Origin: Streptomyces sp. NBC_01465
Lineage (GTDB): Bacteria; Actinomycetota; Actinomycetes; Streptomycetales; Streptomycetaceae
DNA: 64,000 nucleotides
Direction of reading: 5' to 3'
Assembly (NCBI RefSeq): GCF_036227325.1
Contig: NZ_CP109467.1
Location: forward strand, 8,742,001-8,806,000
Position numbers and translations under genes: made by a program
The notes under the pieces: generated by a model
What the model was told of the DNA's origin: nothing
Seen by the model: the letters and a program-made list of their open reading frames with translations, nothing else
Databases searched by the model: none
In this document: positions 25,809 to 34,434 of the stretch, one piece after another
How the letters are laid out: each line of letters begins with the position of its first letter
Position numbering within the stretch: position 1 is the stretch's first letter

Positions 25809-27349
25809 ACCGCAATCTCCTGGTCGCCCGGTTGATGACCCTCCTCGTCTCCGACGTGCTCGCCTCGCGCGAACGCATCGACGTCGACCGGGTGGCGCTG
25901 GCCGGCCAGCGGCGCAGGGCCCGCCGCATCCGGGAGACGATCGAGCAACTCGGCCCGTTCTGGGTGAAGGTCGGCCAGGTCCTGGCGACCCGCTCGGACG
26001 TCGTCTCCGATGCGGTACTCGGCGAACTGGCGCACCTCCAGGACGCGGTCCGTACGGAACCGTTCACCGTCTTCGAGCCGGTGCTGCGCGAGGAGCTGGG
26101 GACGCACTGGCGCTCGCTCTTCCGGGACATCGACACCGATACGCCGCTGGGATCCGCCTCGCTCGCCCAGGTCTACCGGGTCGTCCTGGCCGACGGCCGG
26201 GTGGCGGTGCTGAAGATCCAACGCCCCGGCACGCGTGCCCGGGTCTACGCCGACATGACCCAACTGCGGCGCGCGGCAAGGATCGTGGGCCGCGCCGTTC
26301 CCCGTATCGACTCGGTCCTGGACGTGGAAGCCACACTCCAGGTCGTCTTCGACTGCATGCAGCCCGAACTCGACTTCACCGCCGAGGCCCGCCACATGGC
26401 CCAAGGGCGGCGTATGGCACGGGACTTCAAAGGCATCCACGTCCCAGAAGTCCATCGGGCGACACCGCAGATCCTGCTCCAGTCCCTGGCCCCGGGCACG
26501 TCCCTCAACCATACGGACCTGTCGGCGTACTCGCTCAAGCAGCGCCGCAGGATCGGCAGCGACCTGCTCTCCTTCATGTACCGGGGCTACTTCGTGGAGC
26601 GGATGTTCCACGCGGACCCGCACCCCGGCAACATCTTCGTCCACCCCGACCACGGCGCCACCCTCATCGACTGGGGCATGGTCGGCCGCATCGACCGCAA
26701 CCTCGGCTCGCTCGGCGTCATGGCCCTCACCAGCCTCGCCCAGAACGATGCCCGCGGTCTCGCCTCCGCCTGGACCGAGATGGGCCGCACCACCCCCTTC
26801 GCCGACCTGCCCGGCTTCCAGCAGGACCTGGCACGCCTCGTCCCGCTCATCGCCTCGGCAGCCCTGGAGGACCTCGACTTCGGCATCGCCATCACGAACG
26901 TCCTGCGCTGCGCCGCCCACCGCGGCATCCGCACCAGCCCGATGGTCGGCATGCTCGGCAAATCGATCACCAACATCGAGGGCTCGGTCCGCCGCATCGC
27001 CCCTGAACTCTCGGCCCTGGACGTCTTCGAGGACGCCCTCACCGACGTAATGGTGGAGCTGGCCCGCGATGTCTTCTCCCGCGAGCAGACAGCGCGCCGC
27101 GCTCTGGAACTCATCGTCGCGGGAAACTCGACCGTCGACCAGCTCCGCTCGCTGCTACGGGACGCGTCAAACCGCGAACTGACCATGCGGGTCGGCCTGC
27201 TCCCCGGGCACGGCATCGGCACCGACGGCAACGGGATCCTCAGCCGGAGAATCGCACCGCTGGTGGCAGCGGGACTCGCGGTGTGGGGAGTGCGTCGGGT
27301 GACCGCTTCCGGAGTACGAGGAGCGACGAGACTGCGCGGGCCCGCATAG
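25805..27349 (+). CDS. ABC1/UbiB-family atypical kinase
   Basis: 514 residues. The AarF/UbiB fold is seen in LGPFWVKVGQVLATRSDVV (KxGQ motif), LGSASLAQVYRVVLADGR with VAVLKIQRPG (A-rich nucleotide loop and Lys), ERMFHADPHPGNIFV (catalytic loop) and ATLIDWGMVGRID (DFG-like metal site, here DWG). A C-terminal hydrophobic helix, GILSRRIAPLVAAGLAVWGV, could anchor it. Family members are ATPases/kinases that support isoprenoid-quinone or other prenyl-lipid synthesis. Placement after the oxygenase and opposite a prenyl synthase fits a prenyl-lipid role, which is inference. Confidence 0.88.
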   Translation: MNRNLLVARLMTLLVSDVLASRERIDVDRVALAGQRRRARRIRETIEQLGPFWVKVGQVLATRSDVVSDAVLGELAHLQDAVRTEPFTVFEPVLREELGTHWRSLFRDIDTDTPLGSASLAQVYRVVLADGRVAVLKIQRPGTRARVYADMTQLRRAARIVGRAVPRIDSVLDVEATLQVVFDCMQPELDFTAEARHMAQGRRMARDFKGIHVPEVHRATPQILLQSLAPGTSLNHTDLSAYSLKQRRRIGSDLLSFMYRGYFVERMFHADPHPGNIFVHPDHGATLIDWGMVGRIDRNLGSLGVMALTSLAQNDARGLASAWTEMGRTTPFADLPGFQQDLARLVPLIASAALEDLDFGIAITNVLRCAAHRGIRTSPMVGMLGKSITNIEGSVRRIAPELSALDVFEDALTDVMVELARDVFSREQTARRALELIVAGNSTVDQLRSLLRDASNRELTMRVGLLPGHGIGTDGNGILSRRIAPLVAAGLAVWGVRRVTASGVRGATRLRGPA

Positions 27350-27700
27350 CGTCGCGCCAACCTGACGACGGCGCCCCCCGGGTGTCACCCCCACGCTCGC
27401 TGTCCTCAACGACCCACAGAGGGAGAGCGGGAGTTCCCCTCTGTCTCGAACGGCCGTGAGGACAAGTGGCGGGAGCGGTGTTGTCGGCGATACGGCTCCC
27501 GTCGGCCTCGATCGGCTCGGGGGCAAGGAGCCACGCATTACAGGAAGGGGCCCGCTACGCGCAGCTGCTCCCGATGTCGCTCCGGCAGATCATGTACCGC
27601 CTAGTCTCCTAGGGCCTCCTGCCCCACACTCCGCCGACTGCCGTCCGCCGACTGGTGTTGGGGCCGACGACACAGGGTGTTAGGGGCGGAGGGGCGGACC
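27350..27700. other. convergent intergenic stretch without a supported gene
   Basis: 350 bases between the UbiB-like gene and the terminator of the GH2 gene. No frame with family features is seen. Confidence 0.4.
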
Positions 27701-27729
27701 GCGGCCGGTCGCCTCGTGGGACCGGCCGC
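27701..27729 (-). terminator. terminator hairpin of the GH2 gene
   Basis: Arms GCGGCCGGTC (27701-27710) and GACCGGCCGC (27720-27729), loop of 9, lying 38 bases past the stop of the minus-strand glycosidase gene. Confidence 0.65.
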
Positions 27730-27766
27730 AGCCTCGGCCTGAGGTGGGAGATGCCCGGATGGTTCG

Positions 27767-30700
27767 TCAGCCGAGCAGTCGCAGCTTGGCAGTGGCGCTG
27801 TAGTTGGTGGGCAGGGTGATCGCCGGGTCGGTGTAGTTGCCCCAGGCGAGGTCGGGGTAGTTGAGCTTGGAGCTGATGACGAGGTTGACGCCGGGAACGG
27901 CTCCGGTGAACGGGTCGGCGGTGATGACGTCGAAGGCGTCGAGCACGACATAGGAGTCGGAGGACGAGGCGTTCTTGGTGCCGGTGACCTGGATCGTCAC
28001 CGTATGCAGGCCGTCGTCGAGACCGGTCTTCTCGTAGACCGTCTGGACGAACTGCTTGGTGGCGGCGTACAGGTCGATCTGGGTGGGGGTGTCGCCATCT
28101 ACGGAGATCTTGGCGATGCCTTGGTTGTAGCTCTTGGGGGCGATCACCCGGATGCCGGTGCCTCGGAAGGTGGCGGTGGCGCTGTCGCCTTCGATCCGGC
28201 TGAACGATTCGGTGCGGCCCAGGTCGCCGGAGGTCCAGGACTGGGAGGAGTCGCCGTGGCTCCAGGTGCCGGTGTAGGTGATCTGGCCCGAGGCGTCGTC
28301 GATGATCGAGCTGACCACCTTGAACGCGTCGACCAGGGCGTAAGTGCCCTTGGAGGCACTGTTTTTGGTGCCGGTGCACTCAACCTTGACGGTGTGCTGT
28401 CCATAGGTGAGGGCCGTGCTGCGGAAGACCAGCGTGCCGGCGGCCTTACCGGGGCCGTAGAGGTCGACTGTGGCGGCTTGGGCGCCGTCGATGGAAATCT
28501 TGACGATGCCGAGGTTGTCGGCCAGGGCGGAGTAGAGACCGACGCCGGTGCCGGTGAAGGTGAGTTCGGCGGTCGCCCCGGCGGAGTTGCTGAAGGACTC
28601 GGTGGAGAAGAGGTCCCCGCTGGTGTATCCGCTTGACGCGTCGGCGTGGGTCCAGGCTCCTGTGTAGACGATCTGGGACGAGGAGTCGTCGATGACGATC
28701 GGTTCGACGGGTTCGAGGCGGACCGAGTCGCTGCCGTCGGATTCGACCTGGGCGCCGGGTCCGGAGGTTCCGGCGGTGGCCTTGGCGAGTCGAATGTTTG
28801 CCTTGGTGCTGCGGAAGTCGTTGGTCCAGTGGGCGGTGCTGTTTTTGCCGAACAGGAAATAGCTGTGGGTGTCCTGGGACCACGGCCAGGTCGGCTCGGT
28901 GCGGTAGCCGTCGGTGCCGGAGGCGCGGGTCTTGGTGGCCGTTCCGGTGGTCCGTCCGATGTGGTCGCTGGGGTAGACCGTCCACTGGGCATCGCGTTGC
29001 CAGGCCAGGGTGTCGGTGCCGTCGGCGAGGGTGTAGCGGATGCCGATGTCGCTGGGTGAGCCGGTGGGCGGGTTGGCGACGGTGTACGTGGTGGTGAGCA
29101 GGCCGCTGCCGTCGATGGAGATTTTGATGGTGGTGTTGACGGGGCCGAACCGGCCGGTGAGGGTGACCACCGCCTGACCGCCTGTGGTGGTGACGCTCGC
29201 CGAACTGCCCGCCCACTCGCCGGGGACGGTGCGGGAGATGACCAGGTCGGGGCCGCCGGTGAGGATCTGGGCGCTGTCGGCGGTGGCCTGGACGAGGCGG
29301 GCGGTGGTTTTGTCGAAGACGACAGTGAAAGGGGTGTCGACGCCGGTGACCGTGATGCGGCCGGTAGTGTCCTGGACGGTGGGGGTCGTGCCGCCGGCCG
29401 CAGGGAAGTCGGGTGTGGTGCGGGTGTTGAGCCACAGGCTGTAGTCGTCGACGAGGGCCCCGGAGCGCTTGAAGGTCAGCTGTAGCACGTCGCCTGCGGA
29501 CCAGGCGCCGGCCGGGACGGTGAGCGTCCCGCTCTGCCGCGCGGGGATGCTGACGCCGGTGAGGGTGCCTGACCTGTTGCCGATCTGCCAGCTGATGGCC
29601 AGTTCGGCGAGGTCGGTGTGGTCGTACCAGTTGGTGACCGCCACCGGGATCGCTGCGCCGGGGGTGAGTCCGGTGAGCACGCCGTCGGCGATCCGCACCG
29701 GTGAGAAGGCCTTCTTGGTCAGCCAGAACTCCGGCTTGCGGCGGCGCCACAGGTCGATGATGCCCCACTCGCCGTAGCCGACCGGCCCCGAGGGGAGGTG
29801 GAACACCTCGTCGATGGCAGCCCAGATCGCACCGCCGACCACGCCGTTGGTGGTACGGAACTTGGCGGCGTGTTTGGCGATGCTGTGGCCCCAGAAGTCC
29901 CGGGCGCCGGGGTCGGCCCGCAGCGTGCCGGTGTTGTAGCACGGCACGTGGGCGAACTCGCCGTACTGGATGGGCTGGTTGGCGTTGCCGTTGGAGTTGG
30001 TCAGGGTCGGATAGTGGCCGCTGTAGACGTCGGTCTGGTTGCCGCCGTTCGCCTGGCTGACGTCCTCGAAGACGGTGGGACGGGAGGGGTCGGTCTGGTG
30101 GGAGTAGGTGTTCTCCTGGGCGAAGTTGGTGCCCATCCCGCTTTCGTTGCCGACCGACCACTCCACGACGCAGGCGTGACTGCGGTCGCGTTCCAGCATC
30201 TCGGCGTACTGCGCCATGTACTGATCGGTGTAGGCGCTGTCGTCGACGGTGCTGTACTGGAAGCAGACGGGCGCCTCGACCTCGACGTACAGGCCCAGCC
30301 GGTCGGCCCACTCCAGCAGGGCCGGCGTCGGCGGGTAGTGCGAGGTACGGATGAAGTTGCAGTTTGCCTCCTTGTAGAGGCGGGCGGCCTGTTCTTCCTG
30401 GGCGGGGGTGGTGGAGCGCCCCAGGGTCTCGGTGATGCTGTGGTGGCAGGCGCCGAGCAGGTGCACCGGCTTGCCGTTGATGAGCAACTGGTTGCCCTGG
30501 ACCTTGACCTGCCGGAAGCCGATCTGCCGGGTGACGGTCTGGCTCTGCCCCTGGGCCTGGAAGGTGGCTTTCAGGGTGTAGAGGTTGGGGTGTTCGGCGT
30601 CCCACTTGCGCGGGGCGGTCACCGGGATCGCCACTGAGGCCTGCGGCGCGGTGTCGCTGAGGGTCAGGGTGGCGGGCGAGAGGGCGACCTGCTGGCCGTC

Positions 30701-31495
30701 GGGTGCGGTCAGGGTCAGGGCGACCTTGCCGCTGGCGCCGGCCGGTAGAAGTGCGGCAGCGGCGGTGACGGTGAGGGTGGCGTTGGCGTAGGAGGAGTCG
30801 AACGTGGTGTCGGCGTGCAGCCGGGTGAGGTAGGCGGCGGGCAGGGCCACCAGTGTCACGTCGCGCAGGATGCCGCCGATGATGTGGTGCGCGTAGTCGG
30901 ATTGCCCGGCGATGCTGGTGGGCTTGTCGGTGACGCCGAGGGTGACGGTGGCCTGCTGACCGGGGGTGACCAGTGAGGTGATGTCGGCGTACCAGGTGGT
31001 GAAGCCGCCGTCGTGGCTGCGGACCAGGGTGCCGTTCACCCAGAGCCGGGCGTAGTTGTAGACGCCGTCGAAGCGCAGCATGACGCGCCGGCCGGCGTAG
31101 TCAGCGGGGACGGTCACCTTGACGGAGTAGGCGCATTCGGTGCCGGACGGGACGGTCTGGCCCTGGAGGGCTGGCTCGCCCGGCACGTTGATCTGCTTCC
31201 AGGCCGAGGTGTCGGTGCCCACTGTCCAGAACGAGGAGGGCGGGTTCGTGGTGTAGCGCCAGCCCGAGGTGACGGGCACCTGTGGGGTAGCGACACCGGA
31301 CACGGTGTCGGGCAGGGGCGGGATCTCGGGGGCGGTTGTTGCCGCTGCGGCGGGAGCGGCGAGGAACAGGCCACCGCTTCCGACCGCGGTGAGCATTCCT
31401 GCGGCGGCGAGGCCCTTCAGCGCGGCGCGCCGCGAGAGGAGACCTCTGGCGGAGTCGGAGTCGGACGGGGTGGTGGTGCGGCGGGGTGGTGTCAC
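27767..31495 (-). CDS. Tat-secreted GH2 glycosidase (beta-galactosidase-like) with two C-terminal repeat modules
   Basis: 1242 residues. A twin-arginine signal SRRAALKGLAAAGML (Arg22-Arg23) ends at the AAAA run near residue 52. A galactose-binding-like sugar domain and the Ig-like GH2 domain precede the TIM barrel. The acid/base is Glu451 in SVGNESGMG and the nucleophile is Glu513 in QYGEFAH. Residues ~940-1080 and ~1080-1210 are two related modules with IDDxSxQIxYTGxWxH, GDL..TESFS and VKISIDG, probably carbohydrate-binding. The family hydrolyses beta-galactosides, glucuronides and related sugars; the exact sugar is not readable. A CTTAGCAGCTAAG operator lies just upstream, linking it to the sugar-acid regulon. 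Confidence 0.9.
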   Translation of the reverse strand: MTPPRRTTTPSDSDSARGLLSRRAALKGLAAAGMLTAVGSGGLFLAAPAAAATTAPEIPPLPDTVSGVATPQVPVTSGWRYTTNPPSSFWTVGTDTSAWKQINVPGEPALQGQTVPSGTECAYSVKVTVPADYAGRRVMLRFDGVYNYARLWVNGTLVRSHDGGFTTWYADITSLVTPGQQATVTLGVTDKPTSIAGQSDYAHHIIGGILRDVTLVALPAAYLTRLHADTTFDSSYANATLTVTAAAALLPAGASGKVALTLTAPDGQQVALSPATLTLSDTAPQASVAIPVTAPRKWDAEHPNLYTLKATFQAQGQSQTVTRQIGFRQVKVQGNQLLINGKPVHLLGACHHSITETLGRSTTPAQEEQAARLYKEANCNFIRTSHYPPTPALLEWADRLGLYVEVEAPVCFQYSTVDDSAYTDQYMAQYAEMLERDRSHACVVEWSVGNESGMGTNFAQENTYSHQTDPSRPTVFEDVSQANGGNQTDVYSGHYPTLTNSNGNANQPIQYGEFAHVPCYNTGTLRADPGARDFWGHSIAKHAAKFRTTNGVVGGAIWAAIDEVFHLPSGPVGYGEWGIIDLWRRRKPEFWLTKKAFSPVRIADGVLTGLTPGAAIPVAVTNWYDHTDLAELAISWQIGNRSGTLTGVSIPARQSGTLTVPAGAWSAGDVLQLTFKRSGALVDDYSLWLNTRTTPDFPAAGGTTPTVQDTTGRITVTGVDTPFTVVFDKTTARLVQATADSAQILTGGPDLVISRTVPGEWAGSSASVTTTGGQAVVTLTGRFGPVNTTIKISIDGSGLLTTTYTVANPPTGSPSDIGIRYTLADGTDTLAWQRDAQWTVYPSDHIGRTTGTATKTRASGTDGYRTEPTWPWSQDTHSYFLFGKNSTAHWTNDFRSTKANIRLAKATAGTSGPGAQVESDGSDSVRLEPVEPIVIDDSSSQIVYTGAWTHADASSGYTSGDLFSTESFSNSAGATAELTFTGTGVGLYSALADNLGIVKISIDGAQAATVDLYGPGKAAGTLVFRSTALTYGQHTVKVECTGTKNSASKGTYALVDAFKVVSSIIDDASGQITYTGTWSHGDSSQSWTSGDLGRTESFSRIEGDSATATFRGTGIRVIAPKSYNQGIAKISVDGDTPTQIDLYAATKQFVQTVYEKTGLDDGLHTVTIQVTGTKNASSSDSYVVLDAFDVITADPFTGAVPGVNLVISSKLNYPDLAWGNYTDPAITLPTNYSATAKLRLLG

Positions 31496-31507
31496 CTACA
31501 TGCCTTT

Positions 31508-31520
31508 CTTAGCAGCTAAG
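31508..31520. promoter_or_regulatory. GntR operator upstream of the GH2 gene
   Basis: CTTAGCAGCTAAG, 13 bp, immediately upstream of the GH2 start and followed by a partial copy TTCTAAGCAG. The same palindrome occurs at 34215 and 34253, with a near copy at 33423. Confidence 0.75.
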
Positions 31521-31706
31521 CTTCTAAGCAGATATAAGGGACGCGAGTACTCGTCGGCAATACCTCGCACAGCAGGTTTCTTTGCGGGGGTTCGGCGGCC
31601 GCAGGCGCCGCACGCCCTGGCCGGAACGTGCGCGAGCATGCCGCCGACCACCGCGGCAAGTTCTGCGGCGGTGGTCGGCGGTGGAGCTCCCTGGGGGAGG
31701 GGGCAG

Positions 31707-32672
31707 TCAGCGCAGCGTGGTGCCGGCGGGCCGGTCCAGGAGTTCGAGGTCGTCCCGGACGGGCAGGCCCTCCCAGTCGCCTCGGGTGGCGACAGCGAAG
31801 GCGGCCGTGGCAGCGGCTCGGTGAAGGCGGGCCTCGGCGTCGAGCCCGTCGAGGATGCCGGAGAGGTAGCCCGATACGAAGGCGTCGCCGGCGCCGATCA
31901 CGTCGACGACGGGCACCCGACGTGCCTCGACGGTGACACTGCCGAGGGCGGTGGTGACGCCGGCGCCGTCTGCGCCGCGGGTGATCACCACCTCGCGACA
32001 GCCCTGGGCGAGCAGCGCGGCGACGGCGTCGCCCTCGCTCAGACCGGGCTCGTCGCAGACCAGGTGCAGTTCGTCGGCGGAGGCGACGAGGACGTCGGCG
32101 GACCGGCACAGGTCCCGCAGGACCTCCCCGGCCTGTTCGGGACTCCACAGCCGGGCCCGGTAGTTGATGTCCAGGCAGACCAGGATGCCGAGCGAGCGGG
32201 CCCGCTTTGCGGCGGCGAGGGCCGATTCGGCGGCTGACCCGCTCAGCGCCGGGGTGATGCCGGTCAGGTGCAGGATCCGTACGGCAGGGTCGAGCGCTGG
32301 TAGGACGTCGCGGGCGTGAATCGCGGACCCGGCGGAGCCGGTGCGGTAGTAGCCGACCCTGGCCACGTCGCCGATGCAGTTCTCGCGGATCAGCAGGCCG
32401 GTGGGCCGCCCACACCGGTCGGTGCGAGCGTGGGCGGTGTCGACGCCCTCGGCGCGCAGGGTGCGCAGGATCAGCGCGCCGAACGCGTCGTTGCCCACCG
32501 CGCCGACCCAGGCGGCCCGGTGGCCGAGGCGGGATAGGCCGATCGCGACGTTGGACTCCGCGCCGGCGACGGACATTTCCATGGTGGGGCCGAGCCTGAT
32601 CGGGCCGGTGGACCGCAGTGCGGCCATGGCCTCCCCTACAACCACCACCTCGGGTGCGGCGGCGCCGCTCAT
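31707..32672 (-). CDS. kdgK: PfkB-family 2-keto-3-deoxygluconate kinase
   Basis: 321 residues. Ribokinase-fold sugar kinase: VVVVGEAMAALRSTGPI at the start, the substrate loop SVAGAESNVAIGLSRLG and the C-terminal catalytic/anion-hole motif DVIGAGDAFVSGYLSG with the base Asp. RENCIGDVARVGYYRTGSAG matches KdgK-type kinases. It overlaps the upstream aldolase gene by 4 bases. It phosphorylates 2-keto-3-deoxygluconate or -galactonate; the sugar isomer is uncertain. Confidence 0.85.
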   Translation of the reverse strand: MSGAAAPEVVVVGEAMAALRSTGPIRLGPTMEMSVAGAESNVAIGLSRLGHRAAWVGAVGNDAFGALILRTLRAEGVDTAHARTDRCGRPTGLLIRENCIGDVARVGYYRTGSAGSAIHARDVLPALDPAVRILHLTGITPALSGSAAESALAAAKRARSLGILVCLDINYRARLWSPEQAGEVLRDLCRSADVLVASADELHLVCDEPGLSEGDAVAALLAQGCREVVITRGADGAGVTTALGSVTVEARRVPVVDVIGAGDAFVSGYLSGILDGLDAEARLHRAAATAAFAVATRGDWEGLPVRDDLELLDRPAGTTLR

Positions 32673-33292
32673 GCCACCGTCTCCTCGGTGAGCGCTGTGC
32701 GCCAGGCCGCGACCCTGGCGCGCAGCGGGGCGAGGTCGCCGGTGGTGGCGGCGTCGCCTATCAGGGGAGAGCCGACACCGACGGCGGTTGCCCCTGCGGC
32801 CAGGTAGGCGCGGGCCATGTTCGCGTCGACTCCGCCCACGGGGACGAACGGGACATGGGGGAAGGGGTCCCGCAGGGCGGAGAGGTATCCGGGGCCGCCG
32901 AGCGAGGCGGGGAAGAGCTTGACGGCGAGGGCGCCGTGTTCGATGGCGTCCATGACCTCGCTGGCGGTGAGGGCGCCGATCAGTATGGGCAGCGCGAAGG
33001 GTGCAGCGCGGCGCAGGTCCGTGCCGAGGCCGGGGGAGACGAGGAAGCTCGCCCCGGCATCAGCGGCGCGGGCGGCGTCGGCGGCGGTCAGTACGGTTCC
33101 CGCGCCGAGGGCGGCGTCGGCGCCGAGTTCGCGACGGGCCTGTTCGATCACCCAGAGGGCGTCGGGTGTGGTGAGTGAGACTTCGGCGGCGGTGATGCCC
33201 TCCTCGGCGAGGGCGACGACCGTGCGCAGTGCGGCAAGGCGGTCGTTCCCGCGCACGATGGCGATCGTCCGGTACGGCAGGTCGGTGAGCAT
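32669..33292 (-). CDS. KDPG/KDPGal-type aldolase
   Basis: 207 residues from ATG 33292 with AAGGAA upstream; the longer frame to 33463 covers the operator and is rejected. Class I aldolase barrel: PYRTIAIVRGNDRLAALRTV, EVSLTTPDAL (Glu), LGAGTVLTAADAARAADAGA, and the Schiff-base Lys in GALAVKLFPASLGGPGYLS. PFVPVGGVDANMARAYLAAG is the phosphate loop. It cleaves 2-keto-3-deoxy-6-phospho-sugar acids into pyruvate and glyceraldehyde-3-phosphate. It forms a two-gene operon with kdgK behind a near-match operator. Confidence 0.88.
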   Translation of the reverse strand: MLTDLPYRTIAIVRGNDRLAALRTVVALAEEGITAAEVSLTTPDALWVIEQARRELGADAALGAGTVLTAADAARAADAGASFLVSPGLGTDLRRAAPFALPILIGALTASEVMDAIEHGALAVKLFPASLGGPGYLSALRDPFPHVPFVPVGGVDANMARAYLAAGATAVGVGSPLIGDAATTGDLAPLRARVAAWRTALTEETVA

Positions 33293-33422
33293 GGCGGATT
33301 CCTTGGGTGATGGCGTGGCGGCGGCCGGGGCGGACACGGCGGGGCGGCGGATGCCGGCAGCGGTGTCACCGGGCCCGCCGGGGCGAAGGCGCGACGGGCC
33401 CCCGGCCGTCCACTTATAGCTT

Positions 33423-33435
33423 CTTAGCAGCCTAG
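33423..33435. promoter_or_regulatory. near-match GntR operator upstream of aldolase-kdgK
   Basis: CTTAGCAGCCTAG, one base insertion/mismatch from the CTTAGC(A/T)GCTAAG consensus, between the aldolase start and the 3' end of the GntR gene. Confidence 0.6.
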
Positions 33436-33472
33436 TTGCCAAGGGTCTTGCGATAGTGCCCATCCGGGGGCT

Positions 33473-34171
33473 TCACAGGAGCCCGAGATCCCGGCTGGTT
33501 TCCTCCAGGTGGCCGGTCATGGCGGCCGCGGCTCGTTCGGCGTCGCCCGAAATGATGGCGTCGAGGATGCGCCGGTGGGCCTCGATCGTGTCGCCCTGGC
33601 CGCTGCCGCGCCGTTCCCGGCCGCGGTAGCTGGCGCGCCGGGCTTCCAGCAGGGCGCCGTTCATGGCCGCCAGGATGAAGGAGAAGACCTCGGAGGAGGC
33701 GAGTTCGGCCACCGCCTCGTGGAAGGCCAGGTCGGCGACGACGAAGGCCTCGCTGTCCGCGACCGACTCGCGCATGGTCTCCAGTGCGCGCTTCGCGCCG
33801 GTGGCGGAGCCCTGGCCTACGCTGATCCGCGTCGCGGCGCGCCGGGCGAGCTCGCCCTCGATCACCCGGCGGGTGTCCAGCAGGTCCCGTACGTCCAGGG
33901 AGTTCTGATTGAGCCGGAACTCCAGGATCTGCCCAAGGACCTCCGGGCTGGGGACGGCGACACGAGCCCGTCTGCCCTGACTGGAGGCCAGCACCCCGCG
34001 GGCCACCAGGATGCGGATGGCCTCCCGCACGGCGAGCCGGTTCACCTCGTGGCGTTCGGAGAGCTCGCCCTCGGAGGGGATCTCGTCCCCTGCCCGCAGA
34101 CGCCGCTGGGCGATCTCCCCGATGATCTCCCGGACGACGAGGTCGCTCAGGGTTCCCCTCGCGATGGTCAT
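33473..34171 (-). CDS. GntR/FadR-subfamily regulator of the sugar regulon
   Basis: 232 residues. The N-terminal winged helix includes IPSEGELSERHEVNRLAVRE with AIRILVARGVL. The FCD ligand domain has LLDTRRVIEGELARRAA and DLAFHEAVAELASSEVFSFI. It is divergent from the dehydratase, with two exact operators between them. It is closely similar to the second GntR at 41955 (shared LSDxxVREIIxEI and LEQILEFRLNQNS-type motifs), so the two are paralogues. It probably responds to a sugar acid and represses the flanking genes. Confidence 0.9.
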   Translation of the reverse strand: MTIARGTLSDLVVREIIGEIAQRRLRAGDEIPSEGELSERHEVNRLAVREAIRILVARGVLASSQGRRARVAVPSPEVLGQILEFRLNQNSLDVRDLLDTRRVIEGELARRAATRISVGQGSATGAKRALETMRESVADSEAFVVADLAFHEAVAELASSEVFSFILAAMNGALLEARRASYRGRERRGSGQGDTIEAHRRILDAIISGDAERAAAAMTGHLEETSRDLGLL

Positions 34172-34214
34172 ACGGCCATTCCCCTTTCGTTCGGATGCGT
34201 CGGAGCGGGCCGAG

Positions 34215-34227
34215 CTTAGCTGCTAAG
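34215..34227. promoter_or_regulatory. GntR operator, proximal to the regulator
   Basis: CTTAGCTGCTAAG, exact palindromic core, 44 bases upstream of the gntR ATG. Confidence 0.75.
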
Positions 34228-34245
34228 AAGTTATGTAGAGAAGCA

Positions 34246-34274
34246 TTGACAGCTTAGCTGCTAAGCGCCACGAT
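34246..34274 (+). promoter_or_regulatory. dehydratase promoter with operator in the -35/-10 spacer
   Basis: TTGACA at 34246-34251 and CACGAT at 34269-34274 are 17 bases apart. The operator CTTAGCTGCTAAG fills 34253-34265 between them, an arrangement in which a bound GntR would exclude RNA polymerase. Confidence 0.65.
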
Positions 34275-34434
34275 CGACCGCATCCACCCGGCGGCCCACC
34301 GTCTCACCCGTTTTCCGGGTGTCGGCCTCGTCGTCCGCCGGTTCCTTTTCGTGGACCGGATCCCGAGCACTCCTGAGGAGGCGCGCACCGATGCGCCGAC
34401 AGCACGCCGCAGCACCCCGCCCAGGCGGTCAGTC

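Noticed and set aside
28446..30605. 719-codon minus-strand frame inside the GH2 gene
   Set aside because: Arg/His/Pro-rich shadow of the true GH2 frame, as expected in high-GC DNA.
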